Of a stretch of 64,000 nucleotides of DNA, positions 27,001 to 42,100 are shown in pieces; the first letter of the stretch is position 1, and each line of letters starts with the position of its first letter. The notes beneath the pieces are model-generated. The model searched no databases. It was not told the DNA's origin and saw nothing but the letters and a program-made list of their open reading frames with translations. The stretch spans positions 37,097,688 to 37,161,687 of the forward strand of contig OX578278.1 in NCBI GenBank assembly GCA_951217055.1, in the 5' to 3' direction. A program made the translations under genes and the position numbers. The stretch comes from Gerris lacustris (lineage: Eukaryota > Arthropoda > Insecta > Hemiptera > Gerridae).

Positions 27001-30000
27001 ATGTTCTTTTGAGTACCAAGGATGTTTAAGACAATTTTTTGGCTTGCACAACTTTTTCTTAAGAGGAAAATACAGGTCATGTAAAAAATGTATAAGGTTA
27101 GTAAAATTTGTAACCTGGCTATTAATTGACCCTGTTAGGAAATAATATTCCCAGTTAATTACAGATAAGTTGTTTTTAAAGTGTTGCATGCCTTCCTCGG
27201 TATATGATCTTGCATAGTAATATCTCGTACTATGGTTAGTTTCATTATTAAATTTAATTAATATATCAGAGTGATCTGCTAAACCTCTGTACAACTCATA
27301 AGAAATGAAGTCCGGAGCATTTGTAAAAATATTGTCTAATGTATTGTTTCTTCTGGTATGTTCCTTCACAATACCTTTCATATTATATTCAAGGAAAAAA
27401 TTATTTAGTTTCTTAACATCCACCGTTTTTTCATTAAAGTGGTAATTAAAATCACCACACATAACAATATGCTTGTCCTTCAAATTTAGACTGCTTAAAG
27501 TTTTGCCAAGTTGATCTATGAATGAAACTTTACAGCCTTTATTTGACCTGTAGTTGGTTATAATATAAGTATTAATGTGAGGTAACTCGACTCCAGCTAA
27601 CTCGCAGTCCATCTCTTTTGACTCGAGATTTAAAGCTTTACAATGCAAATGGTTGTTAACAAAAACAGCTGTTCCACCATGCACATGATTCTTCCTGCAG
27701 AAACTAGACTCCAATGAATAACCGGGAATATTAATCGCTGATATTTCTTCTTCATTCAACCTATGCTCGACAACCAAAAGCACATCTATGTTTAGCTGTT
27801 CCAAACTAACTTCCAAATCATTAGTTTTATTACGCAACCCTTGAGAATTTACATAGTACACTTTTAAACTATTGCGTTCAATATCCTTAGGTGATGGTTT
27901 ATTCATACATGGAACTCTCCCCTTGATGCCTTCCATAAAAAACGTTTCACTCTGACATTTTTTGGCCAAAAATTTGGATCCATAAGCTCATTTAAATAAA
28001 GAAAATCTACTCCAACTCGGAAAGTTGGGTATATTGAATTTTCATTCATTCGATCACAAATAATATCTTCCTGCTTTATTTTTAATTTGTTTTTAATATA
28101 GGACTTGACTTGATCAACGTTGACGCCTTTTTCTACTCGACTAATGTGCAGCCAACATCTTTTCTGTCTACCTTTCAGTTCTTGTTTGTCTGTTGAGACA
28201 TCGTCACCAGTGCCAATCACAAATACATTGTTTTTGCCCTTTCTTTGTCTTCTATTCTTCACCTTGTTAAAAGGAATTTTGTCCGAATCTTCTTTATCAG
28301 AAGAGTAGTCTTCTTCGTTAGAGGTTTTAAGAATTTCAGCAAAAGTTCGTATCTCTTTATCATTCACCTCTTTAGCGCAATGTGAATCTACTTTTAGCTT
28401 ATCCTTCGCTTAATTGTTTTTACAGCTCGCTCTGCTAGTCCGTTAGATCTCGCGTGATATGGGGTGACTTTGATATGTTTTATGTTGTTGCCAACACAAA
28501 ACTCACGAAAAAGTTTGGATGTAAATTGTGGTCCGTTGTCACTAACCACTAAACTTGGTAATCCAAACCTTGAGAACGCTTCATTTAAGCAGTTTATAGT
28601 TGCTTCTGATGTCTTGGTATTAGTCGGATACACCTCGATCCATTTTGTAAAAGCATCGACAATTATTAACCAATACCTTCCCTGAAATGGCCCCATGTAA
28701 TCCAGATACAAATTACAGAGACAAATTCTTCAATTTGTCTATCGAGGCCTGGCCACCATATTAACAATCGAGCTAATGACTTCATGGCGTTGCTCCCTGG
28801 ATGTCCCTCGTGTAGAGTTTTTAACGCTACCTTCTGTAGCCTTGCTGGAATTATAATTCGACCGTGCCATAGTAAATAACCGTGTTCGTGAGAGAGTTCG
28901 TCTTTTTTGTCGAAGTATGGTAGTAGTTCAGTGTCTACGTCTTCTTTTCTTGGCCACCCCTGTTCGTTATACTTAATTAGTCTCTGTGTTACCCTATCTT
29001 CTAACAATCTTTTTTGTAACAACTGTTTGGTGATGGCTAATTCAGCTAATCGTAAATGTAGTATATGAGAATTCTTTACTGATCCTAACTTTTCTATTTT
29101 TTCTCGGTGTATCGATGGTAAAGGGAGTCTTGATAACGCGTCTGCGGGCCCATTTTCAGATCCTGGCGTATATTGTATCGTGTAGTTGTAATTACTTAAA
29201 TATATCGCCCAACGTGTCAGTCTATTTGCAGCTGTTCTTGGGAGTTCCACGTTTTCTCCCAAAATTCTCTCAAGTGGCTTGTGGTCTGTTTTTAAAACGA
29301 ATTAATTTCCAAATAAATACTGATGAAATTTACTTACTCCAAATATTATTGCTAGTGCTTCTTTGTCGATTGCCGCATATCTCTTTTCTGAGTCCTTCAA
29401 TGATCTGGATGCGTAGCCAATAGGAGCAGTTGAACCATTTGGCAGAAGGTGGAATAACACAGCTCCAATACCAACATCACTGGCATCTGCAGACAGTATC
29501 AACAGTATCTCTGGATTGAAATGCACTAAGGTCTTTGATGATGTCAGAATGTTTTTTAAACGTTCAACAATTTTGTTATCTTCTTCTGTCCAGTTCCAGG
29601 ACACATATTTCTTTGTTAAGCGATGGAGGGGGGCACAAATACTTTGTAAATTTGGTATGAACCTACCGTAATAGTTGATTGAACCCAAGAAGGCTCAAGC
29701 TGTGTCATATTAGTTGGTCTCGGTAATTTTTTCATCGCCTCCAATTTTTCTGATGTCGGATGTATCCATTCCTTATCAATACGGTGCCCCAAATATGTTA
29801 TCGACTCCTGTAACCATTTGCATTTTTCTTTATTTACTTTCATTCCAGCCTTTTCTAAGCGTTGTAGGACTTCATCAACTCTAGAAAGATGTTGTTTTGT
29901 TGTTATTCCTGTAACTACCACATCATCTAAATAACATGCCACCCCCTCCAAGTCTCCAAGTAAGCTATCCATATATCTCTGAAAAATAGCTGGTGCCGAA

Positions 30001-33000
30001 GAGACACCAAAGGGTAACCGATTGTAAACAAAATAACTTTTATGAGTTGTAATAACAAAATACTTTCTTGAAAGATTGAAAGCCGTGATCCAATCAAGTC
30101 CAAATTATGGACTATCGCTACCTCCTACAACATACAGAGGAAGCCTTTTTGTTTGACCTAACATTTTAACGTTCACCTTAGTTTTTCCCAATGTTTGTAT
30201 TGGCATCTGTGTGTATGCATATAAGGTTCGACAGTGTTTTAGTTCAGGCGATCCTATTGTTTTCCATGTATCCTATGAAACAATAGTGCGCGATGCTCCG
30301 GAGTCATAGAGCATTTCAGTTTCAAAATTATTAATAATAACTTTTATCACTGCCTTGGTTCCTCGTTTTACGGCCTGTATTGCTCTAGCATCTGATTCTT
30401 CACCCTCAGATGAACTAGAATCGTAGTAATTTATCCTTCTTGTTTTGACAGTCTTGCTGTTGTCATCCTGAACAATCTCTGCTCGCCCTGATTTCACTCA
30501 GACCCTTGCAAAATGCCCAACAATGTTACAAGCTAAGCAGGTTGAATCGGACGCTGGGCATCGTGCCCCTTCTTTATGTTTACTAAATTCACATTTCAAA
30601 CAGTCTTTACTTTTATTTAGTTTCCTTTTATGTTTGAATTGTCCAGTGTCAATTTTTTTTCCCGGGGCCTAACCGTGTGTCTAATTGTTTTAGTACTACT
30701 CTCTGAACTTTGTTCGACGGCCTACTTTCTTGTCGGACTGTGTTTTGATGTATTGTTGCCTGTTCTAGAATCAATGCGGTTGCCTGGACATCTGCTAGTA
30801 TTGACCGATTGGTTGGGTGCCTATTAATAAGATCTCTTTGCCATTCATCACAATTTATGCCTAGAACAAGTTGGTCCCTCATTCTTTCGTCAAGTGAGTT
30901 CCCGAACTCACAGTGACCGGCAACACCTCTTAAGGCCACTATAAATTCCATCACCGACATCTCTTCTTGTCTAAAGAGTTTGCCAAATTTAACCCTTTCA
31001 GCAATAAATACAAATAGTTTTAGTGTAAAATGATCTTAGTATACCTTTTAAATCTCCGTACGAGAAGTCCATTACATCCTCCGGGTAGCAATGGTCCACA
31101 ACTATTTTAAAAGGTGCCGGTCCTACTCTGGATAACAGTAGAGTCATCCGAATTCTTTCTGTATTTTCGTGGTTTGATTCTAGCAATCCATGTAAGGAAA
31201 GTTCCATCTCAAATCGCTGGATGTAGTATTTCCAGGATTCGTTTTCAGCGTCATAAGATGGAAACTTAAATCCTAAGAGATTCATTGTAGAACTCGATTC
31301 CACTTCTGGAGAAGGTTGTCTCGCTTCCTTTTTCTTTCTTCCTCGATTTTGAGCCATTTTCCTCGTTGCCAAATGTAATAAACCAAGACTTGGAGAACAA
31401 CTGAGTTTATTTACAATCTAGACGTCACAACTTGTCAGGTGTCAAAACATAACATAAATAAATCACAATATTAAATACCCTACACCTTCATTTACTTATT
31501 CCACTTATATATATTTATTTATTTTTTATTTATTTATTTATTTTTAATTTTTTTATTTTTTTATTTGTTTATTTATTTATTTATTTTATTTTTTTATTTT
31601 TTATTATTTTAATAATTTTTATTTTTCCTTTTTCCTACAGTTCCTTGGCTATTCCTGTGTTTTGAAGGAAGGCCCAAAGCTGAGCCATTCCTTCCTTTGA
31701 GGTCATTAGTTCCTCTAGCGACCTAATAAGGCCGTGACTTTGTCTTTCCTCGGCCAGTCACTATTGATTTTTTGTTAATGTGTGTGTTATTAGGCTTTAC
31801 TAACAACATAAAAGTAATCAAGTTTTGACATTATTCTCAAAATAGCAAATATATAATAATTTGTTTTATTAATGCTTAAATTTGCAGTAGTCCATTACCC
31901 TGGAGTGTAAAAAAAATTGTTCGATTCTCGTCCCCTGCTGATTCCTGTTTATTCCGAAGCCACCCTATGTAATATTCTAGCAGCTGAACTTTGCAAAATA
32001 GCGACTATTGAAATGCCTTTTATTTCTGCTTAGAAGCGAAGTTAAACATTTTTTAATACATTCAATAATTATTTAGTTATTTTTTATAGTATAAAATTAA
32101 ATTTATCTCCCATGCAAAACAATCCTTGTGAAACATGGATATCCAGCTAGTATACATACATAGCCTGAAAGGCTGAATATGAAAATCAAATTAAAGGCAT
32201 TGCTTACTTGAAGTTAATTTCATAGTGTCCCTTGTTTTCAAGGAAGAAACTGCGAGTGTGTTCTACTTCCACTTTGATGTCACCAAACTCCAGCTGCTTG
32301 GTTTCAGAATCAGGGAAACAAATGTTGACAATGACATCATATGACTCTCCTTTGACAGGGATGTACATGGTCTGGATCAACACTCCACCATCATCCAGTC
32401 CCTTGTCGTACACCTGTACAAACAACACCATCCCAACACTTTTCTATCAAAAAGCAAACAATACAAATGAAACATTAACTAAACAGCTAAATACTAATAC
32501 AGTAGAGCGTCGATTATCCGAACGTTCGATTATCCGAACTGGCTTCATGAAAAAAAAAAAAATAAATAAATAAAAAGCTACCGCTAAATTAATTCCTAGA
32601 AAGAGCGGTGTTTGCTGTATAAAGGGGTACCAGATTTCAATGAATTCAGTTTGACGGGGCAGACATTAACACCTGTTTACTAAGAACTAACTTTTGTTTG
32701 TCTACGTAATTTGTGGAATCATTTGCAGCATTTCTCCATTTAATACCTTTCTATTCTGTTTGTCGGTTATGTTAATGCTCTCAGTTTCAAATCATTCATT
32801 GTGAGGTTGTATAAATTTTTTAATTAGTTAGTAGTAAGATATTTTAAGTAAAACTTACGACATGTCGACAAAAAGGAAATGGGTAGTGCTTTCATTAAAA
32901 GATAAAATGGAAATTATTACGCGGCTGAAGAAAGGTGAAAGACAAGGCATATCAAGTTCGGTGTTGGTAAATCAACGATTACGGAAAACAAAAAATAATT

Positions 33001-33073
33001 CTGATTCAATCACTTGTTCAAGATTAAGTGCACTTAATCTTGACAGTGAGGAGGACAGTTTAAATCGGAAAAC

Positions 33074-33111
<38 letters not shown>

Positions 33112-36100
33112 AAATTGTTGGAGGATGCTGCATTCACTTGGTTTTTGCAAAAACGGGCCTCTGGACAGCTCATATCCATATCTGGACCCATATTGTGTGA
33201 TAAAGCAGTGAAATTAAACATGAAGCTTGGTGGTTTATTCATCCTCAGTTCTGAGTGGCTGAAAAATTTCATGGGATTCGACTAATCGAGATTCATAGTG
33301 AAAAATTAAGTAAAAAAATTAAGCAGACAAGTATTACACAACCTTCTTTATGCCAAATTAATCTTAGGTGATACACAACTTATATATATTTTTTTTTTCA
33401 CTATGTACTTAATAAATAAAACAAATATGCTTTTTCATAAGCGCGGTTGATTATTTTTGCATCTTTCCTTTTAAATTTCTAGTGAATTTCTATTATCCGA
33501 ATTTTTGATTATCCGAACCACCCCAAAAAACATTAGTTCGGATAATCGACGCTCTACTGTATTAAAAAAATTATAATATTTCTTGCAGGGAAATTAAGTT
33601 ATTATTTAAAAATAATATTAATGATCTAAAATGAATTATAAATATACAAAGAACTGGTCTGTATAATTTTTTGTCTTCAAATTCTAGAGTTGTAAGGTAA
33701 AATAGGTTGATAAATCAGTTACAAAAAGAAAACAAATCAAATCAAGCTGAAGTTAAGAAATGTGAAGGAAGAGGAATAAATCAAAGGAAACATCACGTCC
33801 TAGGTAGAGATATAACCAGACTCAGTGCCTTTTGGTACAAATGGCAAGGTTTTTCGTCCTTTGATTCATCCGTATTCAAAGCAAATGATTCTTACTGATT
33901 TATCTGAACTGTGAGAGCTAAGCAGAACAATTTTTTATCTTGATTTATTTATAAAAGAAAATTAATAAGCAAGCAAGGTGTGTAAGTTCACCTGTAAAGT
34001 GACTGGTTTGTCCAAGACCTCCACTTGTAGAGCCTTGTAACTAAAATGAATAAGGACCCGACCAAAGGGTTTCACACATCCAGATGTCAGACTGCAAGTC
34101 AGAGAATGAGCTGAAAATTTAAACAATAATATAACTGTTAAGATTGAAATATTAAGAATAGTTTTTTAAGCTAACTCCTCAGCAGTAGATTTAAAAAATC
34201 GGTTCGAGACAACTCAGACTAAAAGTGCGTTCAGACTGTCTGAAATCACAAAATAATCACAAAAAGGGGGGAATAATTATCACAGATTCAATTGAATCTG
34301 TGATAATTATTGATGTGATATGTACTTTTAGCTTATAAGCAAATCCGTGTATATATAGTTTATTAATTTACAGTTTCAATTGATATATGTATTTTTTACG
34401 TTTGTAGAATGGAGTTAAGCATGATTTATTATTATATATAAAAGTTTTACTTAATTATGTAGTTTGAATTTGCATGTGACGAAAGCTTGAATTGCTTGAT
34501 TTCTAACAGACATGAATATGCCTCGAGAATTAGGCGAAATATAGTCAAAAGTTAAATAGAAGTCTTTCCTCTTATTTGCCCAAAATTCTACTTACCAATA
34601 AAGTAGGCTATTTTTTAAAACTCAAAGAGACTTAAAACAGAACTGAGCTTGATATTTTTATTTGATTAGGATTAGGAGATAACAGTTCAAAAATTAAGGC
34701 AAGGGTAGAAAAGATAACAGCTATAAAGGGGTAGTAGTAGTAGTAATCTAGTACTTTCTACTAGAACGGGTAGGACGAACCACTTGTTCGAACCTTGCAA
34801 TTAGGCCATCACTTAGGCCCTTTCTACGCCCCGCGGTAGAGAGTTCCAGCCACTTCACACATAATACATAAGTACATTGTACCGCCGAAGCGAGTATGAT
34901 GTGATCAATAGTGAGTCATATAAATCAGAGCGTCACGGCGAGGAATCGAACTCCGTCTCGTTCCACTCATAATTCAGTGATGGCCAAGCAGACGTGGTTT
35001 AACCCACACGGCCACGCTAGCTCTCTCTATATATAATGGGGTAAGAAAAGAGTTAGGAAAAATAAAAAGAAGGTATGAAGGATAATGGAAAAGAAGTAAG
35101 AGGGGTTACGGGTTACGAGAGAAAGAAAATTACATTCATAGATACATATTATGTCCTCATTTACAGTAAAGACAGTTGATAGAATTTAAGGAAACAAAAG
35201 AAATGACACCAGTGTAACCAAGAACCAACCCGAAATGCGATTAGCTCGACTACTAAAATAAAACGAAACCTCATAAGGTATTGGGTGTTATTACTAGGGT
35301 TCCATTTCAAAAATGCTTGTTTATTACTGCCTACTCAGTACCCAACGCACATTATTATCGTTTCAACTATGGATTGTGTTTTTCAATTTATAAAAAAGTC
35401 TGACAGCGGCATCAGCCGCCCCCTGAGTTTGGCCGCCACAGGCAGCCGCCTGCCCCGCCTGTGCGTAGCGCCGGCGCTGAGTAAATCATATTAAAAAATG
35501 GCAAGTCGATACATGCCAAAGAAAATAGACAGAAGAAGGAGTAATGATGGAATTAATTAAATAATAAAAAAGACAAATGAAGAATAGTTAATTATAAAAT
35601 AAAATTATTTATAGATAATAAAAAGATTGAATTATAATTGTATCATTATAATTTTAGGCCTAAAGATGCCCAGGTGTGGGCGAAAATTTGCCAATAAAAA
35701 AATGTTATAAAAAATAGTAAGGTTTTTTATAACTTCATCCCTAAAGACCAAAAAATAGAGAAAAGTTAAAAAAAAATCAGATATATTTTCATCAATATCT
35801 CGGGCAAAGCAAAGCTGTTCAACAACTAGGTTTTCTCTTTCCTTTGCCAAGGCTTGGGAACAACACAAAATTTACCTTAGGTTTTGGGTTTTACCCTAGG
35901 GTTCAATAGGTAGTATAGAAGTGTATAAAATAAAATTATTTAATATGTTTTCTAAACTCTTGAAGAGGAATGTAAAGGGCTTTATCTTTAATAAATGCCT
36001 CTCAATTAATAATATCAACAATATTTTGATAAGGAGCCTTTATCTCCACTTAACATAACTCTCACAAGAAAAAATATGAACAGTAGTGCTATCTGGCAGT

Positions 36101-39100
36101 GACTAAACCAAACAACATTTAACATATCCAACAAAATCTCAACTCAAGCACTTAAAAAATATACCTACATAGCTTATTAACACACACATTTTACAGAATT
36201 AATTACAGATATAATTTTCTAAGGTCTAATTTTCACATTTAATTATAGTAACAAATAAGGGAATTGAAATGTATAGTCATTAACATAAAATAATGATTGA
36301 TACTATCAGAGAAACAAAGCCTTTTAGAAAGTATGATCTCACTAAAATATTATTCCTAAATTTTGTATATAATACTCATTGACCAATGTTAAATTAACAA
36401 TAGTGAGGCGCTTTTAACCTTAATTACTACCTAGAACTTATAAAAGTGCCTGCATATAATGTTCTAAGAAGTACAGTTTTTGGAAGATCATCAAAGTTTA
36501 ACTTTTGATGATCAATAATATTTAAGATATAATTTTAAGATTCAACTTCATAACTTACCATGTACAAAAATGTCAATTACAAAAAGAGAGAAAATATTTA
36601 TAGAAACAATTGAACCGCTTCTTAATATTCCAGGTTTAAACAAATTGCTCATGGGTTAACCTAGTTAACCTTTTATGATTATTGCTGTTATGGGAATATA
36701 TATTAAATACGTATCAAATTTTAGACTAAAATATTATAAACAAGTTAAAATTATTAGTACGATAGTATACTTAGGATTTTATAAAAATAATTAATTGAAT
36801 GTCTATCCATGGATATTGGATATCCATTAATTTTAATTTTGCTTCATTTTTGTAGTACTTTTAAGAGAGGGGAAGTCATTATTTTGCTAGTCTCGAACCA
36901 GTTGGTTATTGCTTTACAGTACGTAATTGGGGGTGAATAGGGTCATTTTTTACTGTCTACTGTAATTATAAAGTGCTAAGTGAAAATTATGAGTTTTCTT
37001 TTTCCCCCCTTATTATGAGTCTTGACCCAAAGATTCAAATACCCACAGTAGAAGCCACCCATTTAAATTAAGACTCACACACCTTTTTTTATAGTCAGAC
37101 CCTATTCACCCCAAAGAAGGGGTGAATAGGTTTGACCATGTATTTTTAACTTAAGATTCATTTCAGGTTGCTATAGGGGTGAATAGGATCAAATAATAGG
37201 TTTTTAAAAAAGTAAAATGAAAACAGAAATGTGAATTGCACATTTTCTTTTTATTAAAACATATTTTAAAATAATACAAACAAATAAAATAAGGAAAAGT
37301 AAAAATAAATCAGTCTGTTAATTTCTTTTTAAATTAAAGAAAAATATTAATATTAAAATAAAAAAAGGAATGTAAAATAGGTAACATTTTACACAGTTCA
37401 AATATTTAAAATGAGAATCACACAGCTTTGAACGTGTACCTACCACGTTCATTTGAAATTACACTAAGGACAGCTTTAATTTGCCCAAAAGAAATTTGAC
37501 TAATATCTTGGATATTAGGGAAAACATATTTGTCTAAAGATCCCTTATAATTTCTCATAAATTTACATTTAAGTGGTTTCTTAAGTTGGTTCTCGAAACC
37601 AATAATTTGAGAAATGAATAATTTTTCTTTTTGCTTTTTTGTTACCTTGTCATACACTATAGCAGCCATACTGCTCTTGAGCTGCTCTTATTGAAAGTCT
37701 ATTTTGTTTAATAGCCTTGACGGCTTCCCTCAATTTCTCAAAATCAATTTTTTTTATAGCGTTTGCCTCGTAAATTTGGAGTATATTTACGAGGCATAAT
37801 GAAAAAAAAGATGACCCTATTCACCCCAAAAGTCGAAAAACTTGAAGATTTATTAAATTATGTTTTTTTTTACTAATAAAGCTAATAATTGAATAAAATT
37901 ATTAATTAATTAATCAATTAAAACATGAATTTTGTGATCATTTAAAAAAAAAACTGTAAGTTTCTACACAAAAAAGATTTAACCCGACGACAGAAGTTAT
38001 TTTGATAACAAAAAAGTAAGTATAACCACCTCTACTGTTATCACTAAACTTAACAAGGTCATTTTTCCTTTGTTATATCTAGTTAAAAATCTAAAGAACA
38101 CATAAAACCCTGCAATTTTTTAAAAAGATATTTGTGTTACTTAACTTTTTTTGTTAATATTTATACTAATCAAAAGTTTTGACCCGATTCACCCTCTCGA
38201 CCCTATTCACCCCCAATTACGTAGTCAAAAGAGATTGATGGTTTCATAGGGATATGCTTGTATTCTGCAATTTCAAAGTCAAAACATAAAATGTTTTCAA
38301 TTCCCACAAAGGTAAGATACAATTCTCATTAATGTAATATCCACACAGTAATATCATGTCAGTCACTTTTTAAGTAGAATCAGAGCTATTTAATGAATAG
38401 CTGGAATAATAATAATTATCAACATAGTAAATATTCACTTACTAATATCATCTAAGGATTTAAAGAGCCAATGTAGAGGAAGGCCACAGGTGTTGGAAAG
38501 TACAATGGTTTTAGTAGTACAATGCTTTAGTAAAACTTTATCAAACAGAATATCTTTAGGTTTCACTAATATTTGACCTTTCACCCCAGTACAGCATAAC
38601 TGAAACAAATTAACACAGTACTTATAATAAAACACACCGTACTTAATAATAAAATTACAGTACTTAATAGTAAAATAATGGGTCCCTGGTAACTTATTGC
38701 TTCCATTGTCGCTTGTCATTGCTAGAGTTAGAATCATTCAGTGAGCCACATCTACAGAAGGGCAACATAGTACAGTATCAATCAACCTTCCAAAAATATA
38801 TGTTGATAACAAGGTCCTGTTAATCTAATCTTGCATAATACAATAATTTAACACCAGGCATTCGTTCACAACACACTAAACTTAGTAAATTTAATCAATT
38901 TCGGAATGTCACAATTAATACGTAATTTAATGGAAATTATACTTATTTTAAAAAGAAATTATCTTTCTAATTTATTTAAAAGTTTAGTAACAAGTCCAGT
39001 GAGTAAGATATATACTTTAACTACGTGTTACACCAAGTTAGAGATATCCCAAGAGCTACACCTCCCCCCCCCCCCCCCCCCCCCATTGGTTATCTTGGGC

Positions 39101-42100
39101 ACTATTTTATTTTCTACGAGGGAGAGGGTCTAAGCCTCCTATAGTTACACTATAGTAATGAGCATAATAGTTTATATTAACATAAATTATTTAAGTATAA
39201 GTAAGGTAAAATCAAGAACTTAACTAAATGCATTAACTTATTACCAATAAAAATATACTAGTATGAAAGAGAATTCTATTTCTATAATGTTATAAACAAG
39301 GAAAGAGAGTGCCGCAGGTGCCCTTTTGGGGTGTATGCTTCCACTTTATGCTCCCAACATATCCTGTTTTAGAATACAGGAAGATTCGAGATGAAAGAGA
39401 ATAGTAACCGTATTTTTCTACCTGATCACATTCAAAAGTTATTTCACTTAGACATTTCCCCATCCAAGGGTTGGCAAGAAAAGAGAGTAGGCAATGGAGC
39501 CTCTAAGTATTTTATTTATAGTAGTCGTAGTAATAAGGAGGGAGGGAAAGCCAAGCCTAGCAACTAGACCTCATGTGGGTCCTTTTGGCCAACCCCTGAA
39601 ACTCACACCCATTTAACTACCTCAGTCATACCCTCAAATTTCCTAGATCGGGTTAAAAAGGAGAGGATGTCTTGCCACTTTAGTGTAACAAGCTCATCTT
39701 TCCAGATTTGTAATGCGTGAAAGCGTAGTCTTCCATATCCTTCACGAACTCTTATGAAATGGTAAGCCATCTCCTCTTCTTCACTGCAAAGTTAAAAAAA
39801 AATAGGGGGATTCCCAGGGATCCCTGTGTGTCCTGGGACCCAAAGCGGTGTAACCTCTTTTACCTCTGCAAGTAGCTCTACGGCCTCTTGACACTTTATA
39901 ACCAGAGCTGAGTCTACACTTGGAGTTCAGAGTGCTGCTAGACTATCTGAGCATATTGCTGGATATTGCATCCACCACATTTGGCATTCTTGCACCTTTA
40001 AGGTGTTTTGTCAATGCAGCGACTGAAACTACTCTAGCAGCGAGGTAAATAAATGCAACCCTTTCCAATGACGAAGCTGCAGCCACGTGACAAAATCAGC
40101 TCTAGTGAGGCGGCTCAGAGCTGTAGGACTCGACTGCCTACTCAAGCAGTCTAGCCATAATAGTCGTCAAAGCAGTTTTTATGTCTTTTTCCTAAAAGAA
40201 AAAATGCATGTTAGTGCAAGAGCACTCAAGTCTCTTCAACACTCAATACGATGTACTTCCTATTTTGTTCTATATATTTTATATTATGAAAAATTCAAGA
40301 GAAAAAAAAAAATGCTTTGTACTATTTTTTAAAGTAGATATATTATTAATTATTATTACGATTATATTGCTTATCTGAGTGTAAGTCCCAGTTTTTCAGC
40401 AGGGCTGATAGGCTGCTTCACTTTATCACAAGGCCGTCTCATTAGTTCACTTTCAATGAGTGAACAATATTTAAACAGAAAAATTTCTAAGCACAGAATC
40501 ATCCTTCAATAAATGTCTCTGTATAAGGATGTTTTGAAATCTCTCCGTGTCTCTTGACGAGTTCATCAGATGAGAATTACTACGTTTTAACTGCTGTAGC
40601 AGTATAATTAGTAGCTCTTCTTCAAGAAGAGATGATTATAAGATCGATGTTTCCTCCACGACGTTCAAATCGGATTTGAAGTTATACAAGCGGTTCGGAG
40701 TCAAAGTTTTACAGTATGACTAGAGCCATTTGATCGAGTCATGGGATGAAAGTAGAACAAGCGACTCTAGCCTGATGGCTAGAGTCGCTTCAGTCATTAC
40801 ATTGGCACTTCACCTTTAGGATGGCATAGATTTCTGCCTGAAATACAGTGGTGAGTGCACCTAGTGAGAAGCACTCTTGGGTGCTGGACCATTCTAGTTA
40901 CAGTCCCTAGTCCCGCCCCTGACATACTCTAATCATTCTTAGAGCCATCTGTGAATGCCACTAGAGTCTTTTGGTAAAATTTAATTTCCCCTAATTCCCA
41001 TCTGGCCTGTGATGGGATATCTACCTTATATTTTCTCGCCTAAGTATTTTACTACGTTTTTATTAGCTTGCTTTCTTGTTTGTTTGTTCGACCGAGACAA
41101 ATCTGGCAATCAATTTCTAACTAACTTCCCGAATAGCTAGACATTTGAAACTTTTAGCATAGCTAAAAGTTGACAATGCATTATTTTAATACTTTTAACC
41201 ATCTTTCAGCAGAATTTAATTGGTTTTCAGCAAATTTTGCTGTATGGAAAGTTAGTTCGGAAAAAATCCGCAAGTTATTTTATTTGTTTTGCCATGTCCC
41301 TTATTTATGCAATTTTCATTTTGACGGGTTTCAAATTTGTGATTTTTATAAATAAGAGATAAACATTGAATGACAGCAAAACAGGAAATATATCGATTAT
41401 ATTATTTATCAATTATATTATTTCAAATATATCGATGGCACGGTTTAGATTTGGTGTTAGGGAGATCCGTTGTACAAAGATTTGTCCTTTTATAGGTTTA
41501 AGATCAGCTCTCTAGATGGTTGTCAATTATGTGAAGCAAATAAATTCGGAACTATTTTTTTTTTTTTTTCACTATCATTATATATTATATAACAATAACA
41601 ATTATATTATCAACATTACATATATGATTCAACAGAAAATTTAAAAATGTAGTATATAAAAAGTTCTTTTTATCTTGAAATTTTATTATTTATATACAGT
41701 AGAAATGATATATTAGTTTGAATTTTCAATTTGTTAAGGTGTAATTGGATGTTGCCTACATTTAATTGTACTTAACATAAAAAACACTTATTAACATTAG
41801 ATATGAGAGAGTTAATTTTAATAAGATTAAAATTTAATCTTATTAACATTGTGAACTCTAAAGGTACCTGAATAATTAAAGGTTCTGGATTGTTTAAGAT
41901 TGAACAAAAGAGCTGGTCCTGGAGCGTGCCCTCCAGCCGTGGGTTACATTCAACTAACAGCCACCTATGTTCACCTGCCTGTACACAACAAATAAATTAA
42001 ACATTCAATTTTTAAGTAACACTGTTTTTTTTTGTACAACTTCCATTTCTATATATTTTAATGTATCTGTAGGGCAACGCACATAGAAATGCTAATTTTT

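Larger units (their letters stand above)
24910..28388 (-). mobile_element. LINE inserted in the gypsy integrase
   Basis: A 5'-truncated non-LTR element with the end of ORF1, a nearly complete ORF2, and an AT-rich 3' end finishing in a TAA/TAAA microsatellite at 24911-24942. Endonuclease plus RT of this form with no RNase H suggests the CR1/L2/Daphne/Jockey group. A short imperfect target duplication (AAGCTA/AAGTTA on the minus strand) is possible. Confidence 0.85.
24419..31484 (-). mobile_element. Ty3/gypsy LTR retrotransposon
   Basis: Two identical 111-bp LTRs (TGTAATAAACC ... CCCTACA) bound the element, with 5-bp duplications CCTTC at 24414-24418 and 31485-31489. A polypurine tract (G-rich on the minus strand, 24530-24546) adjoins the 3' LTR and a candidate primer-binding site TGGCAACGAGG adjoins the 5' LTR at about 31361-31371. 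Order gag, protease, RT, RNase H, integrase places it in Ty3/gypsy, with no env. A LINE is inserted in the integrase. The coding part has frameshifts, stops and deletions. Confidence 0.93.
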
